Under the pieces are notes generated by a model, which saw only the letters and a list, made by a program, of their open reading frames with translations, did not search any database and was not told the origin of the DNA. The translations under genes were made by a program, and so were the position numbers. Below, in pieces: positions 41,584 to 53,134 of a stretch of 64,000 nucleotides of DNA (position 1 is the stretch's first letter; each line of letters opens with the position of its first letter). Source of the DNA: Spongilla lacustris (Eukaryota; Porifera; Demospongiae; Spongillida; Spongillidae); assembly GCA_949361645.1 (NCBI GenBank), contig OX442415.1:4442148-4506147 (forward strand), written 5' to 3'.

Positions 41584-43260
41584 AATGGGGTCGCTCCGCT
41601 CATCATTACGCGAGTGCGGGAGGTCACACAGAAGTGGTTTCGCATCTGCGCAGCGTTGGGCGTGTGGACATTGATCGGAAGGACGAGGTGGGGGGGGGGG
41701 GGGGGGGGGGGGCGGGCTGGAGGCTTGTTCGAGTGTGGTTTATGTGAGGATGGAAATCTTGAGGTGCTACCATCCTTCTTCAAAACAAAGCCAAACCTGA
41801 CCTGAAAGACAATGTAAGTGGTTGAGTTCTGCTTGCCGTCTGACCACTACCATCTGGATAGGATGGATGCACTCCACTCTTCACTATGCTGCTCATGCTG
41901 GCTTTTCTAAGTATCCAGTCTACAATGAGATTGTTACATTGCTTCTGAAAAGTGGTAGCAAACCAAATGAAACAAACAAGGTACTGACTCTAATGTTGGC
42001 TGGGATATTGGGAGATCTGCTAAAGACAATTTGGATGTCATTTTTGCAGATGCGAATGACAGCAATCCAAATTGCCGCAAAGATGGGAAACCCTGATATT
42101 TTTAGAACATTGCTAGAACATGAAGGTGACCCACAACTTCATTGCCAAGTATTGAGATTACAGAATGAATTTGTTGAAGATTGGACACTCTCAGTACATG
42201 CTAGGAGGAGAAAACTCCATTGCATTACGCTATGCTGGGAGACCTTCCAAGGATTGAGTCAAGGTTGGAAGTTGTAGAATGCCTAGTGCAACATAATGTA
42301 GATATCAATGCCAAGGATAAGGTATATTCAATGCTTGTTGATTCACAGATTGTTTTCACTGGTATGTCTATAGCGTGGGAACACACCACTACACTATTCA
42401 TCTCAGCTTGGAAATCTTTATGTCGTCAATCTATTGGTTAACAAGGGAGCAAGTATCATAGAGATGAATCATGTAGGATTAAGCTTATCTTCTCTCATGA
42501 TCATACATATATAGGTACAGGTTCAGTGCTCTAGTTAAATAACTTCCCTTACACACTTCACTTACACACTTTATCTGTCAATTCCATATCATTCATGCTG
42601 TACTGAAAGATTAGGCTTGTAAAATATAAATGTAGTTTTATTTCCTCTCTGATTTAGTGTTATGCCAAAATGTAATCTTTTTGTTGAATGAGATTTTGTT
42701 GTGCATATAATTGTGGTAGTTCAGACACCCTGTTTTCTTCATTGGGCATCTTTGTTCACAGTCTATAGCTATATATTGATGTTTAGGTATCATAATTAAA
42801 GTGGTTTTAATTGCAAACTACTATTTTCTCCATGCACTCAATAACTTCAAAGTATACTTAGAACCTAATTGCATCATTTTATGCCCCTGATATAGAAAGA
42901 TTTCCATCAAAATTGTCACTGATGAATGAGGTGTTCACTGTCTTTTTTTGGTGGTAGCAAACAGAATTTCAATCATTAGAAATGCAGACATGCAGGGTAA
43001 ATATAAAGTCAAAGGGTGATTGCCTGAAACTTCATACTACTTATACATATGTCTGTAATAAATTCTGCTATGCATTATTGATTTTGTAAAAAAAATACAA
43101 TCAAAATTAAGCTCATAAAATCAATGTGTGGCAAGCCAATGGGAAGTACGTCAGATGACCTTGTGAAGATTATTATAAGGAGGTGATATAATTCTATCCA
43201 CAGGATGGTAAATCACCAGAGGATTATGCTGCTCATGTTGGAGTGAAAAATATTCTTTTG
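41584..43260 (+). CDS. Ankyrin-repeat exons of a ROCO-like gene
   Basis: Successive splice-bounded segments encode ankyrin repeats: about 41584-41688 (GRSAHHYASAGGHTEVVSHL), 41762-41813 (GATILLQNKAKPDLKDN), about 41866-41980 (LHYAAHAGF ... VTLLLKSGSKPNETNK), 42050-42148 (99 bp: TAIQIAAKMGN ... LLEHEGDP), about 42207-42321 (TPLHYAMLGDL ... LVQHNVDINAKDK), 42374-42472 (99 bp: NTPLHYSSQLGNLYVVNLLV) and 43204-43260 (DGKSPEDYAAHVGVKNILL). The 99-bp phase-0 exons are one 33-residue repeat each. Donors follow each (GTAAGT, GTATTG, GTATAT, GTAGGA, GTGAGT). The first exon abuts a 27-base G run, so its boundary is uncertain. The array would act as a protein-binding platform N-terminal to the GTPase. 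Confidence 0.65.
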
Positions 43261-43552
43261 GTGAGTTTACATTGCTTAATGTATCTATTTGTATGGTACA
43301 TATATTTGGGTATAACACTTGAAAAAAGATCTTTAAGTAGTTCTTAGATCTGCTTATTTATATTAGAAAATGCATACATGTGAGATGTACAACCAACTGA
43401 AATCTTTGTGGTTTTACTTATTTATATGCATATGCATATGCACCAATGGACTCTGCTCTAAGTCCTTACAGACATCTAGGGTGTGATAGCACATTGAATA
43501 CAATTTAAAATGTGTTCAGTAGTGTTTATCATGCTGATTTTTATTTTTATAG

Positions 43553-45350
43553 AATGCAAAACAGTGCAGCATCTACTCCAAACAATCAGGAACAGTCCCT
43601 TTACCTTCTGTCAAGCTCTACCTCACTGGGTACAAGCAGGTAGGAAAGACAACCTTAAGGAAACATCTTGGTCACAGTGAGTGCAGTCAAACTCCCAGCA
43701 TGTGCAAGCAACACTCTGATAGTGAGGATTTGGCACCCGGGTGATATACGACCTCGCTGGTCACTGTGAATACTCCACATCCCATATAATACCTCTGTTT
43801 TCATGGTTGTCTTTGATATTACCAAAGAGAGGAAAGCAGCATGGAAGGAGGTCAATCACTGGTCTGCTTTTATCAAAGCTGGCAAATACAAAGGGTCCAG
43901 ACCCAAAGTCATGCTGGTGGCAACACATATCAATCAGGTTAATACAGATCCTGAAATAGAATATAATGTTACTTTTGTAAAGTGGAAGAGAAGCTATTCA
44001 AAAATTTTCACATAATTGATGAGCCTTTCATTATTAATGCTCTATTGAAAGATACACCTGAAATCAGCAAAGTTCGTTCAGCCATTGGGGTGTGCTGTAG
44101 TGAAATAAAGGTAAGACTGAGAAAGTTGGTTTACATATGGGAGAGGGAGGAAAGGAATAAGTAAGGGTTCTTTTACATTATGTTCATTAAGGTTGTAATT
44201 CTAAGTGCATAGTATTATATCCCATCTTAAACTTGTAATACAGTTTATATTAGTAGGTATACCATTGTCATGTGCACAGAAAGTTAATATAATTATATGG
44301 TATTAGTCTTATTTGCTTTCTTGAGAACCTATATTGTAGCTGAGGCTGTTTGTTGTCTACTTACTGCCTAAATCTTTGAAAAGTATTAATGCTGTCCTTG
44401 TTTTAATTGCACATGGAAGGCTACTGTCAAAGTCCCCACCATATGTTTTAGTCTAGCTGATGAAATCTCTGAGGACCATATTTGATGGCACACTTGCTAT
44501 GAAGGTGGAGGATGTTATTTAAAAAAATCAACTTCACAATACATTCTTGGCCATGGGAAGTGAAGAACTCCATGAACTACTCCAGTACAGTATCTCTCTA
44601 TTATGGGCATGGTTAGTCAGTTAAGAAATTAATGTAGTGGATTGTGCAGATTTGCGTATAGAACATTACAATTTGGTACCAACTTCATGTTCATATAAAA
44701 CTTTGCACTACATAGTCCCTGTTTGTGTTTCCATTCTATACTAAGCATTGTAATCAAATTGGGTAAGATTGTGGTAATTTATTTTCTCACAGATCCTGTT
44801 GTTAAAATGTGGCTGGGTCATTTTTATGAAGGAAGATTTGCTTGAACACATTTTTAGTATTATATTTGCACCAGAACATTTCTACCTAAAAGATCTTTCA
44901 AAATTCCGGCATGAAAAAATACCCATAGATGCATGTGATTGAAGGATTGATCCTGCATAAAAAATATGATATTCTGTATGAACTGTAACTCCAATGAAAC
45001 CATACTCGTTACTGGTAAGAGGCAGCTATTTGATGCATGCATAATGATGCAATTGTTATCTTGCAACAGAACAACATTTCTCACAAGATCCACCATCAGA
45101 TGCTCAATTATATGGAGCATAGCAAGGGACATATCAGACTGCTGGTTGTTTCAAATTAGTACTGAAATTGGACTACCTAAACATGAGCTTGATCGTATCA
45201 AAGTAGATGTAAGCTTAGACCAGCAAAGCTTTCAGATGCTATATATGGCTGGTCGGTCAGAAGCCATGCTTCACCAGCTGTGCAGACCTGGCCAAGTTGT
45301 TATACAAAACAGATAAATTTGATGTGATTGACCATCTGAAACACTAAATT
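43553..45350 (+). pseudogene. Roc-COR-Death part of the ROCO-like gene, broken
   Basis: The exon opening at 43553 (acceptor TTTTTATAG, phase 0, continuing the ankyrin frame) reads LPSVKLYLTGYKQVGKTTLR: the P-loop G-x4-GKT of a Roc domain. The switch II motif YDLAGHCEY (about 43746) and FMVVFDITKERKAAW followed by VMLVATHINQV (about 43800-43935, guanine-specificity position) come in other frames without splice sites between. COR-like fragments follow (about 43985-44110, 44450-44900: FAPEHFYLKDLSK). At 45100-45350 a Death-domain-like segment appears (IARDISDCWLFQISTEIGLP, LDRIKVD), again with a frameshift before DLAKLLYKTDKFDVI. The order ankyrin-Roc-COR-Death matches metazoan ROCO proteins. 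It is a pseudogene unless several indels are assembly errors. Confidence 0.6.
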
Positions 45351-46366
45351 ATATCATACAGCATACAATTTTTTAATAGTGGCAGCTGTGTGCATGTTGC
45401 TGTGCTATGGAAGTTTCATTTTTGATCAACCTTATGTAGAAGCAGCATGTATGTTAAATAAATTTGAATTGTGGTCATCTGGCTATAGCTCACTTTGTAA
45501 CAATCACTTGCAGGCAAATTTCATTCACACCCATTACAACTCTCAGGTCTTACATGGACTGTTGAACACAATATACATGTGGAATACAGCATACCAGTAG
45601 ATGAAGCAAAGAACAAACCATTTAGACTACCAGCTGCAAGCGTTGGTGTACATGCATTTATAATGTGCCAGGGTTTAGCTGTTGCGCATTATGTGTCTGC
45701 ATTTCAGCATAGAAACACTGACTTTGAATTACTACTACATAAAAAGAACATTTATGAAACAACAAGGAGCCTCGCCATTAATTGCAGAGGTGGAATATCG
45801 GGCACGTCAGTGCTCCGCGTACAGCCGCGTGTACTACGGCACCACACAGTGGGGTCATGCCATGAGCAAATCTGAGCATGTGGAACTGATACTGCGGTCT
45901 ATGTAATCAAAAGCTGAAACACTTTTTCTGTGTGCCTTCCACTATAACCCAAGTGAATCGTAAATATGATATGTTAACATATGCACATTTGATGTTCATT
46001 GACATTCCAATAATAGTTAATGTGCAATCACTAACCTAAAGACAGCAAACAAACCCTTAATATATGTAGATCTAATTCTTGCTATAGCGATTGACGATTG
46101 GTCAATGCTGACTGTATTAATTATTACAAATGGTCGTAGGTTCATATTAGGGAACATGTTGCTCATTGGGTTTTGTTATCAGGGCTAGCTCTGCCTGAAT
46201 GCAAACATCAGATTTAAAAAATAAAACAAATAAATCAACTGCATAAAATTAACCTGAAATTAAGGCTTTCTTTACAATTGCAATTAACCTCTCTCTCACA
46301 AAGCACACACACACACACAGCATATATACACATACACAGTCTCAACAGCAGTTTCCATCTGTCCTC
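45351..46366 (+). other. One protein-like frame of unknown nature, otherwise empty
   Basis: At about 45770-45906 the plus strand is unusually GC-rich for the area and reads ASPLIAEVEYRARQCSAYSR followed by VYYGTTQWGHAMSKSEHVEL and a stop at 45906, preceded by a possible acceptor AACAACAAG. It may be a 3' terminal exon of a neighbouring gene. No domain is recognised. The remainder shows nothing. Confidence 0.3.
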
Positions 46367-46903
46367 TTAGTTCCTCTTAGTGAGTGGACGAGGTCGCTTA
46401 GGGTACCCTGACTGCTTGCCATCACTATTAGAAGGTGCTGCCCGCTTCCTTCCAGCACCAGACAAATGGGTGCGGCTATCCTCTGCTCCAGACGGCTCAT
46501 CCGCCCACTTATAGAAATTGCACTGGGAACCCACGGGCTTTGAACAATTGTAGAAAGCCTTGCCCTTGGTTGGACCATTCTTCTTTACTGTCCTCCTAAA
46601 TGGAGCACACCATTGAGAAACATTAAAGCCTATATGCAGATGTACATGTGCCTCTTAAGGTAATGAAGGAACTGGGTAGCAAAACATTTAAATTATGCAA
46701 ATCCTTAATCACCACTACTATTGCATCCATGCAGTACAAAATGATGCACATGACATTCTGACATATGGTACATAAATATGTACAACTCATCTTAGCCACA
46801 TGACAAGCAGCATAAGACTTACCGTACAGCCTGTTGTCCACATTCGCAGACAATGTTTTCTTTGACCTTTGGTGTGGAGTGACTTGGAACAACCTTTCTA
46901 CTT
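46367..46903 (-). CDS. GRF zinc-finger protein, C-terminal two exons
   Basis: Exon 46903-46823 (RSRKVVPSHSTPKVKENIVC then ECGQQAVR, donor CG|GTAAGT) joins exon 46595-46367 (acceptor CCATTTAG, phase 2). The join gives a complete zf-GRF: CECGQQAVRRTVKKNG, GKAFYNCSKPVG, SQCNFYKWADE, followed by a basic tail (AGRKRAAP, YPKRPRPLTKRN, stop 46367-46369) that looks like a nuclear localisation signal. The finger is closer to the canonical GRF consensus than those of the Death-GRF gene, and its intron is in a different place and phase, so it is not a recent copy of them. Upstream exons are not identified; the 5' neighbourhood (47.04-47.43 kb) is paralogous to the Death-GRF 3' flank. Confidence 0.65.
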
Positions 46904-48176
46904 CTGTTCATACAGACAATATGAATAAACCATACATGCCCAAGCTAATTCAGATCAAAACACCTTTTTTGAGATCCCGGATGTCTACTTGAATCAGCTG
47001 GTACCATGTAAAAGTGTAAGTGCATCCATGTACACAACATGTATCTGCACATTACAAATATACTGCATGTATAAATGTATGTACACTGCATATTGTAACT
47101 ACTGAACTGTTCAGTGCCTTCAGTTGATTAAGAATGTACACATTATGCTCAATGGTTGGAAGTTACAACATGATAAGCACATGCACATAAACACAATTCA
47201 CAGAGACAACATACATGTATACAGGGACAGCTTGTTCGGATTGTACATCAATGGTCACAAAAGAGGCCTTCCAATGGTTAGTTAACACAATTCCACTACT
47301 ATCTAGTTTTATGTAGGTCAAGTATCCATACCTTTTTTTTAATGCACCATGTACATGTACTTTGTACAGACTTCAAGCTGTGCCCATCCACTCTACACAC
47401 ACCAAAATGCAACACGTGAACGAAACTGAGATGTGTGCCAAGTGGCGAGAGAAATACATGTACCTCCAAAATCGAGATGAGAGCCGAGCGGCGTGATGAA
47501 CAGAATTCTGACGTTTAAAAATTTAATCCAATCAATACTCAATCATGTGCATTACATTGATGTGTGTGATTTGCAATTTTATCTTTACGCAAATGCTCTT
47601 GGAATATGTCATTTAACATCAATTACAAATTACAAATGCCATTATGCAAAACACACACAATCCAGTTCATTCAGGCTCTATATATCCTAATCAGAATGGC
47701 TAAAGCAACTGACCTAACAGCTAAAGCAACTGACCTGACCTAGCTTATAGGTTGACAGCACCTGAAAGAGATTCATCTGACTTACAAAAGAATATCACAA
47801 GTAGTGTTGCCATAGTTTATTAATAGACCTCTCAAATTTATGTATTATATGTTAATTAATTGCCTTTATGGCATGAACCTTGGCCATAATCCAAGTATAC
47901 ATGTATATTGCAGCGCTGTTCCAGGAATTTTATATCCTCCAAATCCAGGAATGATTTCAATATCATTATATTTCTCTGCTTTTTTCAGGTGACAGAAAAG
48001 AGTCATTTGAAACTAACTAACAAAGAAGATGAAACTTACAATGATTTTAGTATTGTGAATAGGTCAACATACAGTACATGTTGCAAAAGATTGTATAATA
48101 CGTGTATCATGGGGGGGGGGGGGGGGAGGATTATTTTAAATGTTCTTCTCTATCTTCCAAGATGAACTTGATAATC
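46904..48176. other. No gene recognised; contains the 47.04-47.43 kb paralogous block
   Basis: The block 47085-47430 corresponds, piece by piece, to 30520-30552, 30811-30991 and the intron after the GRF finger (GTGCCCATCCACTCTACAC). A G run lies at 48110-48126. Short frames elsewhere are without features. Confidence 0.6.
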
Positions 48177-49265
48177 TCAGTTTTCAATATCTGCTGTAAG
48201 TGGTGGGCCTTCTGAATCTTCAATACCTATAAATAGTAACAATAAAAAGGATCCAAATGAAACAGAAAGTGCACAATTTGTATATGTTCATGTAGACCTA
48301 ACAGTACAATAGTGTACATGTGTCAGAAATACAGTATATACTGATATCATTCCATGGTAAGAATATAAAAGTATTACGAGACCCAAAACATGCATAAATA
48401 ATTTTAAAAACTCTCATGCCATTCCATAGTAACTTGAGCACCAAGATATATGAATTGAATTAATCTAAAATGATGTGATCTTTGACGTCACATGAAAGGG
48501 GTCAATACTACATGGCTAGCTGTTCAATATGAAGCATAGCCAAAATGTATGTTTATTATTACTGTAAGTAAAGATTGGCATTGCAGCAAAATTTTAGGAG
48601 CATACATGTAGCAACATGTCTTCTGTCATACAATTTTGAACACTTCACCCCCATGCTGTCATAGTGTTGCTATCTATAGTAATAAATAACACTATGAAAA
48701 CAGCATTATTGAAATCTTTTGGTAGGTTCATAGCAGCATGATGCACAACACTAAATTCGATAAAGAGATAATACATAACTTACTATATATTGTTTCTGAA
48801 CCATATTGTTTCTCATACAGATGGAGCTGCTTAATAGCCAAATCATCCACAAACTGGTTCCTATAATATTCTTCAGCAAGTTCTTTTGTTTCTACAAGCC
48901 CTTCAGTTGTTGAATAGAATTTTTTAAAAATTCCACAGTCATCAATATAGCATGCAAAGAATATGTCCACATACCTAGACTTGAGGAGTGTTCAGGGCTT
49001 GTGTTTGTGCCAGCATCTAATCTGACATATCGCCTAAGATAAAGGTAAAAATGTTAATAATACATATTTTATATGATTGTATTTCCATTCCTGGTAGTGG
49101 TACCAACTATGCACATTTTCCTTCCATATTACGTGTGATATTTACAGTGCACAATACTGTACCTTAGTATATTTTTCCTGATTTTATGATGAACAGCAAA
49201 AAGAGTTAAGGTCATCAGTATGAAGACTGCCAAGGCAAAGATGAGGACACCTGTTGTTATCCCCA
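48177..49265 (-). CDS. Single-pass membrane protein, TM and cytoplasmic exons
   Basis: Four phase-consistent exons on the minus strand: 49265-49163 (VGITTGVLIFALAVFILMTL then TLFAVHHKIRKN: one transmembrane helix with a basic stop-transfer), 49033-48975 (YVRLDAGTNTSPEHSSSL), 48900-48784 (GLVETKELAEEYYRNQFVDD ... YEKQYGSETIY) and 48226-48177 (SIEDSEGPPLTADIEN, stop). Phases are 1, 2, 1, 1; sites are GTACAG, GTATGT and GTAAGT donors with TTATCTTAG, AACTGAAG and TTTATAG acceptors; one intron is only 74 bp. The tail of about 75 residues has tyrosines in acidic contexts that could be phosphorylated, but no kinase or other domain. The ectodomain exons, expected beyond 49.27 kb, were not found. It may be a receptor; that is inference. 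Confidence 0.55.
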
Positions 49266-49499
49266 CTGTTGTGTGGGTAGCCAGAGGTCACAAAATCACA
49301 TAGTGCATGAACATTTACCGCACATGTCTGTTTATATGCACAGCATTATACTTTCTGGCTAAGAATAACCTTGTCCAAATTGGTATAAATCCATAATATT
49401 CCTAGTCATAGCATTGAGATATTGGGCTTTTCAGCATAATAATGCAAATACAATGTGCTGTTGCTTTACCTGTATGTGATTTTTTTTTTACAAGACTAT

Positions 49500-51020
49500 T
49501 AAAAGTACTTCAAACCATATTGAGGAGTGCAAATCTTTTATTCATGTCCCCAAACCCATATCATGTGACATACCTATTGATGATGTAGTCAAGGAATTAG
49601 TTGATGTGGTAGCACCTAAATCAATGTGCATATAAAACTCGGAGAGGCCTTGGGGTTCAGGGTAACTATGTGTATAGAATGTGGTTTGCATTTATTTGTA
49701 TATGAAAAATTTCTTATTGAAAGTGCTGGGAACTACATTGATGAGTGCAAATCATTTAATCAACTTCCCAAACCCATTTAATGTGACTTAGCTATTGATG
49801 ATGTTGTAAAGGAATTAATTGATTTGGTAACATCTAAATCAAGAATGCAAAGTGCATATAATATACAGCGCCTGAGGCAACATTGAGATCTTGAGATTCA
49901 GGGTAACAATGCATATAAAATGTGCTGTTTAATTTATTTGTATGCGACAATTTCTTAAAATATTATTGGAAGTGCTGGGAACTAAATTAATGAGTGCAAA
50001 TCATGTATACAGGTTCCCAAACCCATTTCATGTGACATACCTATTGATGATGTCATCAAGGAATTAGTTGATGTGATAGTACCTAAATCAAAAATGCAAT
50101 ATGCATATAGTATACAGAGGCAACATCGAGATCTTGGGGTTTAGGGTAAAAACTATGCATTTACAATGTGGTGTTGTATTACCTGTTTGTGATTATTTTG
50201 TTTTATGAGATTATAAAAATTGATACAAACCATATTGAGGAGTGCTAAACTTTTATTCATGTCCCCAAACCCATATCATGTGACTGATGATGTCATCAAG
50301 AAATTAGTTGATGTGGTAGCACCTAAATCAAAAATGCAATGTGCATATAATACTCAGGGGTTCAGGGTAACTATGCATATAGAATGTGGTGTTGCATTTA
50401 TTTGTATATAAAAAATTTCTTATAGAAAGTGCTTGGAACTAAATTGATGAGTGTAATCAACTTCCCAAACCCATTTCGTGTGGCTTACCCATTGGGGATG
50501 TAGTCAAGAAATTAGTTGATCTGGCAGCATCTAAAAAAATCATTTAATACACAAAAAGGTCTGGATTGTTCAAGGTAACTATGCATATAGAATTAGGTGC
50601 TGCATTTATTTGTGCACGAAAGATTTTTTATACAATTATTGATAGTGCTGGGATCTACTATGATGAATGCAAGTCGTTTATTCAACTTCCCAAACCCATT
50701 TCATGTGATATACCTATTGATGATATAGTCAAGGAATTAGTTGATGTGACAGCACCTAAATAAAAAAAATGCAATGTGCATATAATATGCAGAGGCAGCA
50801 TTGAGATCTTGGGGTTCAAGGTAACTATGCATACACAATGTGGTGTTGCATTTATTTGCATGAGATAATATGTTATGAGATTATCAATTGTGCCACAATA
50901 TCTTATTCAAATTCATAAACCCATTTCATGTGACATACCTATTGGTGATGTAGTCGAGGAATTAGTTGACGTGGTAGCATCTAAATTGAAAAGGCAATGT
51001 GCATGAGGCATTTATTAGTA
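49500..51020 (+). repeat. Seven degenerate tandem copies of a ~220-bp exon-like unit
   Basis: Anchored on CCCAAACCCATTTCATGTGA at about 49549, 49767, 50016, 50264, 50464, 50688 and 50915 (spacing 200-250 bp). In five copies the plus strand reads variants of DECKSFIQLPKPISCDIPID then DVVKELVDVVAPKSKMQ, open through the conserved part. Two copies (about 50464 and 50915) are frameshifted, and one has a 15-bp internal deletion. Coding-like conservation in frame suggests that the founder was a real exon. I do not recognise the domain. Flanking splice signals are weak. Confidence 0.7.
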
Positions 51021-51421
51021 TTTTTTGGTTTCAAGCATTAAACATTGGTCTTATATAGACACGTCATTATTCCATAGTGTGCGTCCAACTAGAAGGCGTG
51101 CCACCACAACAATCTAAGTGTTAGGCTGATTTATTGTACACTATGATCATGCTTAGGTGAATGCTTTTTGGCTGCTGGTGAAAGGCAAAATTCTTGGGCT
51201 CCATTGTGCATGGATTATTCAACTGTGGTAGTGGTATTGCATTGATAGAATAAATTGTTATGATGTATTTATGCAATGCAATTTGACATTAAGCATGTTG
51301 GTTTATAGTAGAAGCAGTTCTATCAAAATCATTTATTTCAAATCTGCATGGGTTTGTCCCTTATACAGGAGTTAGGACCCCCTCTTGGTCTTTACATCAA
51401 TATCATTACATGTGAGCTCTT
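51021..51421. repeat. Left copy of a direct repeat flanking an RT fragment
   Basis: About 51165-51365 (GCTGCTGGTGAAAGGCAAAA, ATTGTGCATGGATTATTCAA, TGGTATTGCATTGATA, GGAGTTCTATCA-like, AAATCTGCATG) recurs at 52607-52835 in the same orientation. Confidence 0.65.
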
Positions 51422-52545
51422 TTGCCCAGGCGATACCCATCAGAGCTTGAAGTATCCCATTTGCCTCATTTTGAGATCTTAGGGTGCCCAATAGGTGATT
51501 ACATATTCTTTGCAAACTTAATTGCCTCAAAACATCACCAAGCACACAGGCTGTTGCTCCATTTGAAAGATGTTGCTGCCACAGACCCACAAGTGGCTTT
51601 AACTTTTCTTCGTTTGTGTGGTAGCTTAAGTTACTTCGCTCGTTCAACTCTAACTAATTTGGTATTGGAAGCTTTGAAGCTTTTTGATGACGACATCCAC
51701 CACTGCTTCATGGACTGTATAGGTTTCGAAACTTCTGATGAGGCATGGTGTCAGGCCCAGCTTGGGCTCAACAGTGGTGGTCTTGGTTTGCACTCAATGT
51801 CCCTTCACTCAAGCTCAGCGTATATTGCTTCTGTCTATTCCTCTGATGTTGTTGATTCTGAAGAAGCTTCTGTCATCTAAAGTGAATGACCATTGTTTCC
51901 AAACCCTTTTTGATCGATCCTCTCCTGCTAACAAGGCTAGGATGCTATCAATTTCAGCCCCTCATGCCACATCCTGGCTATCAGTTATCCTTCCACATCC
52001 CAAGGTCTACCTACATCTTGACCCCATTAAATTCAGGGTGGTGGCTGGGCCTAGATTCCTCCCTGGGCTCTCAGTGTGCTTTCTGCCCTGCCCACAGTCT
52101 GGACCCTCTTGGACACCACACTTTAACATGCAAATGTGGGGGTGATATTGTTTTATGCCATAATGTGCTTCTGTCCAAGTTTAAGCCGGCGCTGGGCTCT
52201 TTCCCGACCATTTGCAGTCACAACCTGCCGATATTCTGTTGCAGAATTGGAACCTTGGGAGGCCCGTTGCCATGGACATCTCCATTGTCTCACTGCTAAA
52301 CCCTTCAAATTTAGCTGAAGCTGGAGCAACGTTTGGTGCAGTCCTTGAGGCAATGGAGAGCAGGAAACATCAGGCCAATTATGCCAAGTGTTCAGCTCTA
52401 GGGTGGCTCTCAACCCCTTTAGCAGTGGATTCCTATGGGGCTTGGGGTAAAGAGGCTTCCTTGTTCAAGTTGCTGCTCGGCTTGCAATCCACAAGTCCCT
52501 GCCAAAGTCTTAGGCTTCTTTCGACCTGTGCAGTTGCTTAAATAG
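51422..52545 (+). pseudogene. 3' end of a non-LTR-type reverse transcriptase ORF
   Basis: Frame 1 (51422-51880) reads HFEILGCPIGDYIFFANLIA, PQVALTFLRLCGSLSYFARS, DDIHHCFMD, WCQAQLGLNSGGLGLHSMS. A shift leads to KVNDHCFQTLFD, NKARMLSISAPHATSWLSV, then another frame with WWLGLDSSLGSQCAFCPAHS, LDPLGHHTLTCKCGGD, and further on the start RPVAMDISIVSLLNPSNLAE with WLSTPLAVDSYGAWG. This order (LG.P.GD; GGLGLRS; a C-x2-C ... H-x4-C knuckle near LDPLGHHALTCKRGGD) is, from memory, the C-terminal region of a reverse-transcriptase family widespread in marine invertebrates and fish. At least three frameshifts make it inactive. Confidence 0.7.
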
Positions 52546-52929
52546 AACAAATGCCAGGAAGAGTATAGAACCATACCTGTCTGTGTTTGATTAGTTAAAT
52601 TAATGTTGGTAGCTGGTGACTGAAAGGCTAAATTTTGGGGCTATAGACCATTGTGCATGGATTATTTATTCAATTGTGCTGGTGGTATTGCATTAATATA
52701 ATAAATTTGATTACGCAATGCAATTTGGCATTAAGCTTGTTGGGATACAATTGATAGCAGCCAATACACATCCTTAACACTTCAGTTAGTAAAAAGGAGT
52801 TCTATCAGTTATTAAAAATCTGCATGTTTTGTGGCACTGCACATTAATTACTGAGGGGGCTGGTACTTTGCACAAATTTTTCAAGTTGTTATTAAATTAG
52901 TATGGCTGGAACAAGTGTGAAAAATACAT
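52546..52929. repeat. Right copy of the direct repeat flanking the RT fragment
   Basis: 52607-52835 matches 51165-51365 at about 80 per cent by eye, with a 40-bp extra piece in this copy (around 52750-52790). Confidence 0.65.
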
Positions 52930-53134
52930 CATAACATCATATAGATTCATATGTGTATATGTGTATATATATATCGTTCATATTACAAACAATAATGGTC
53001 GATGTATTGTGACAAAAAGTTACTATAGGATAAATTGGAATGGTTATGGTTTCAAATGATGTAGTGTGGTGAAGTTGATATAATTATATATATATATATA
53101 TATATTATATTTTATATATATATATAATATATAT
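52930..53134. repeat. (TA)n-rich tract
   Basis: Several (TA)n runs, including 53079-53136, immediately before the first foldback element. Similar short runs separate the second and third elements. Confidence 0.85.

Noticed and set aside
51372..51647. 91-codon minus-strand frame over the RT fragment
   Set aside because: Antisense shadow of the plus-strand reverse-transcriptase sequence.
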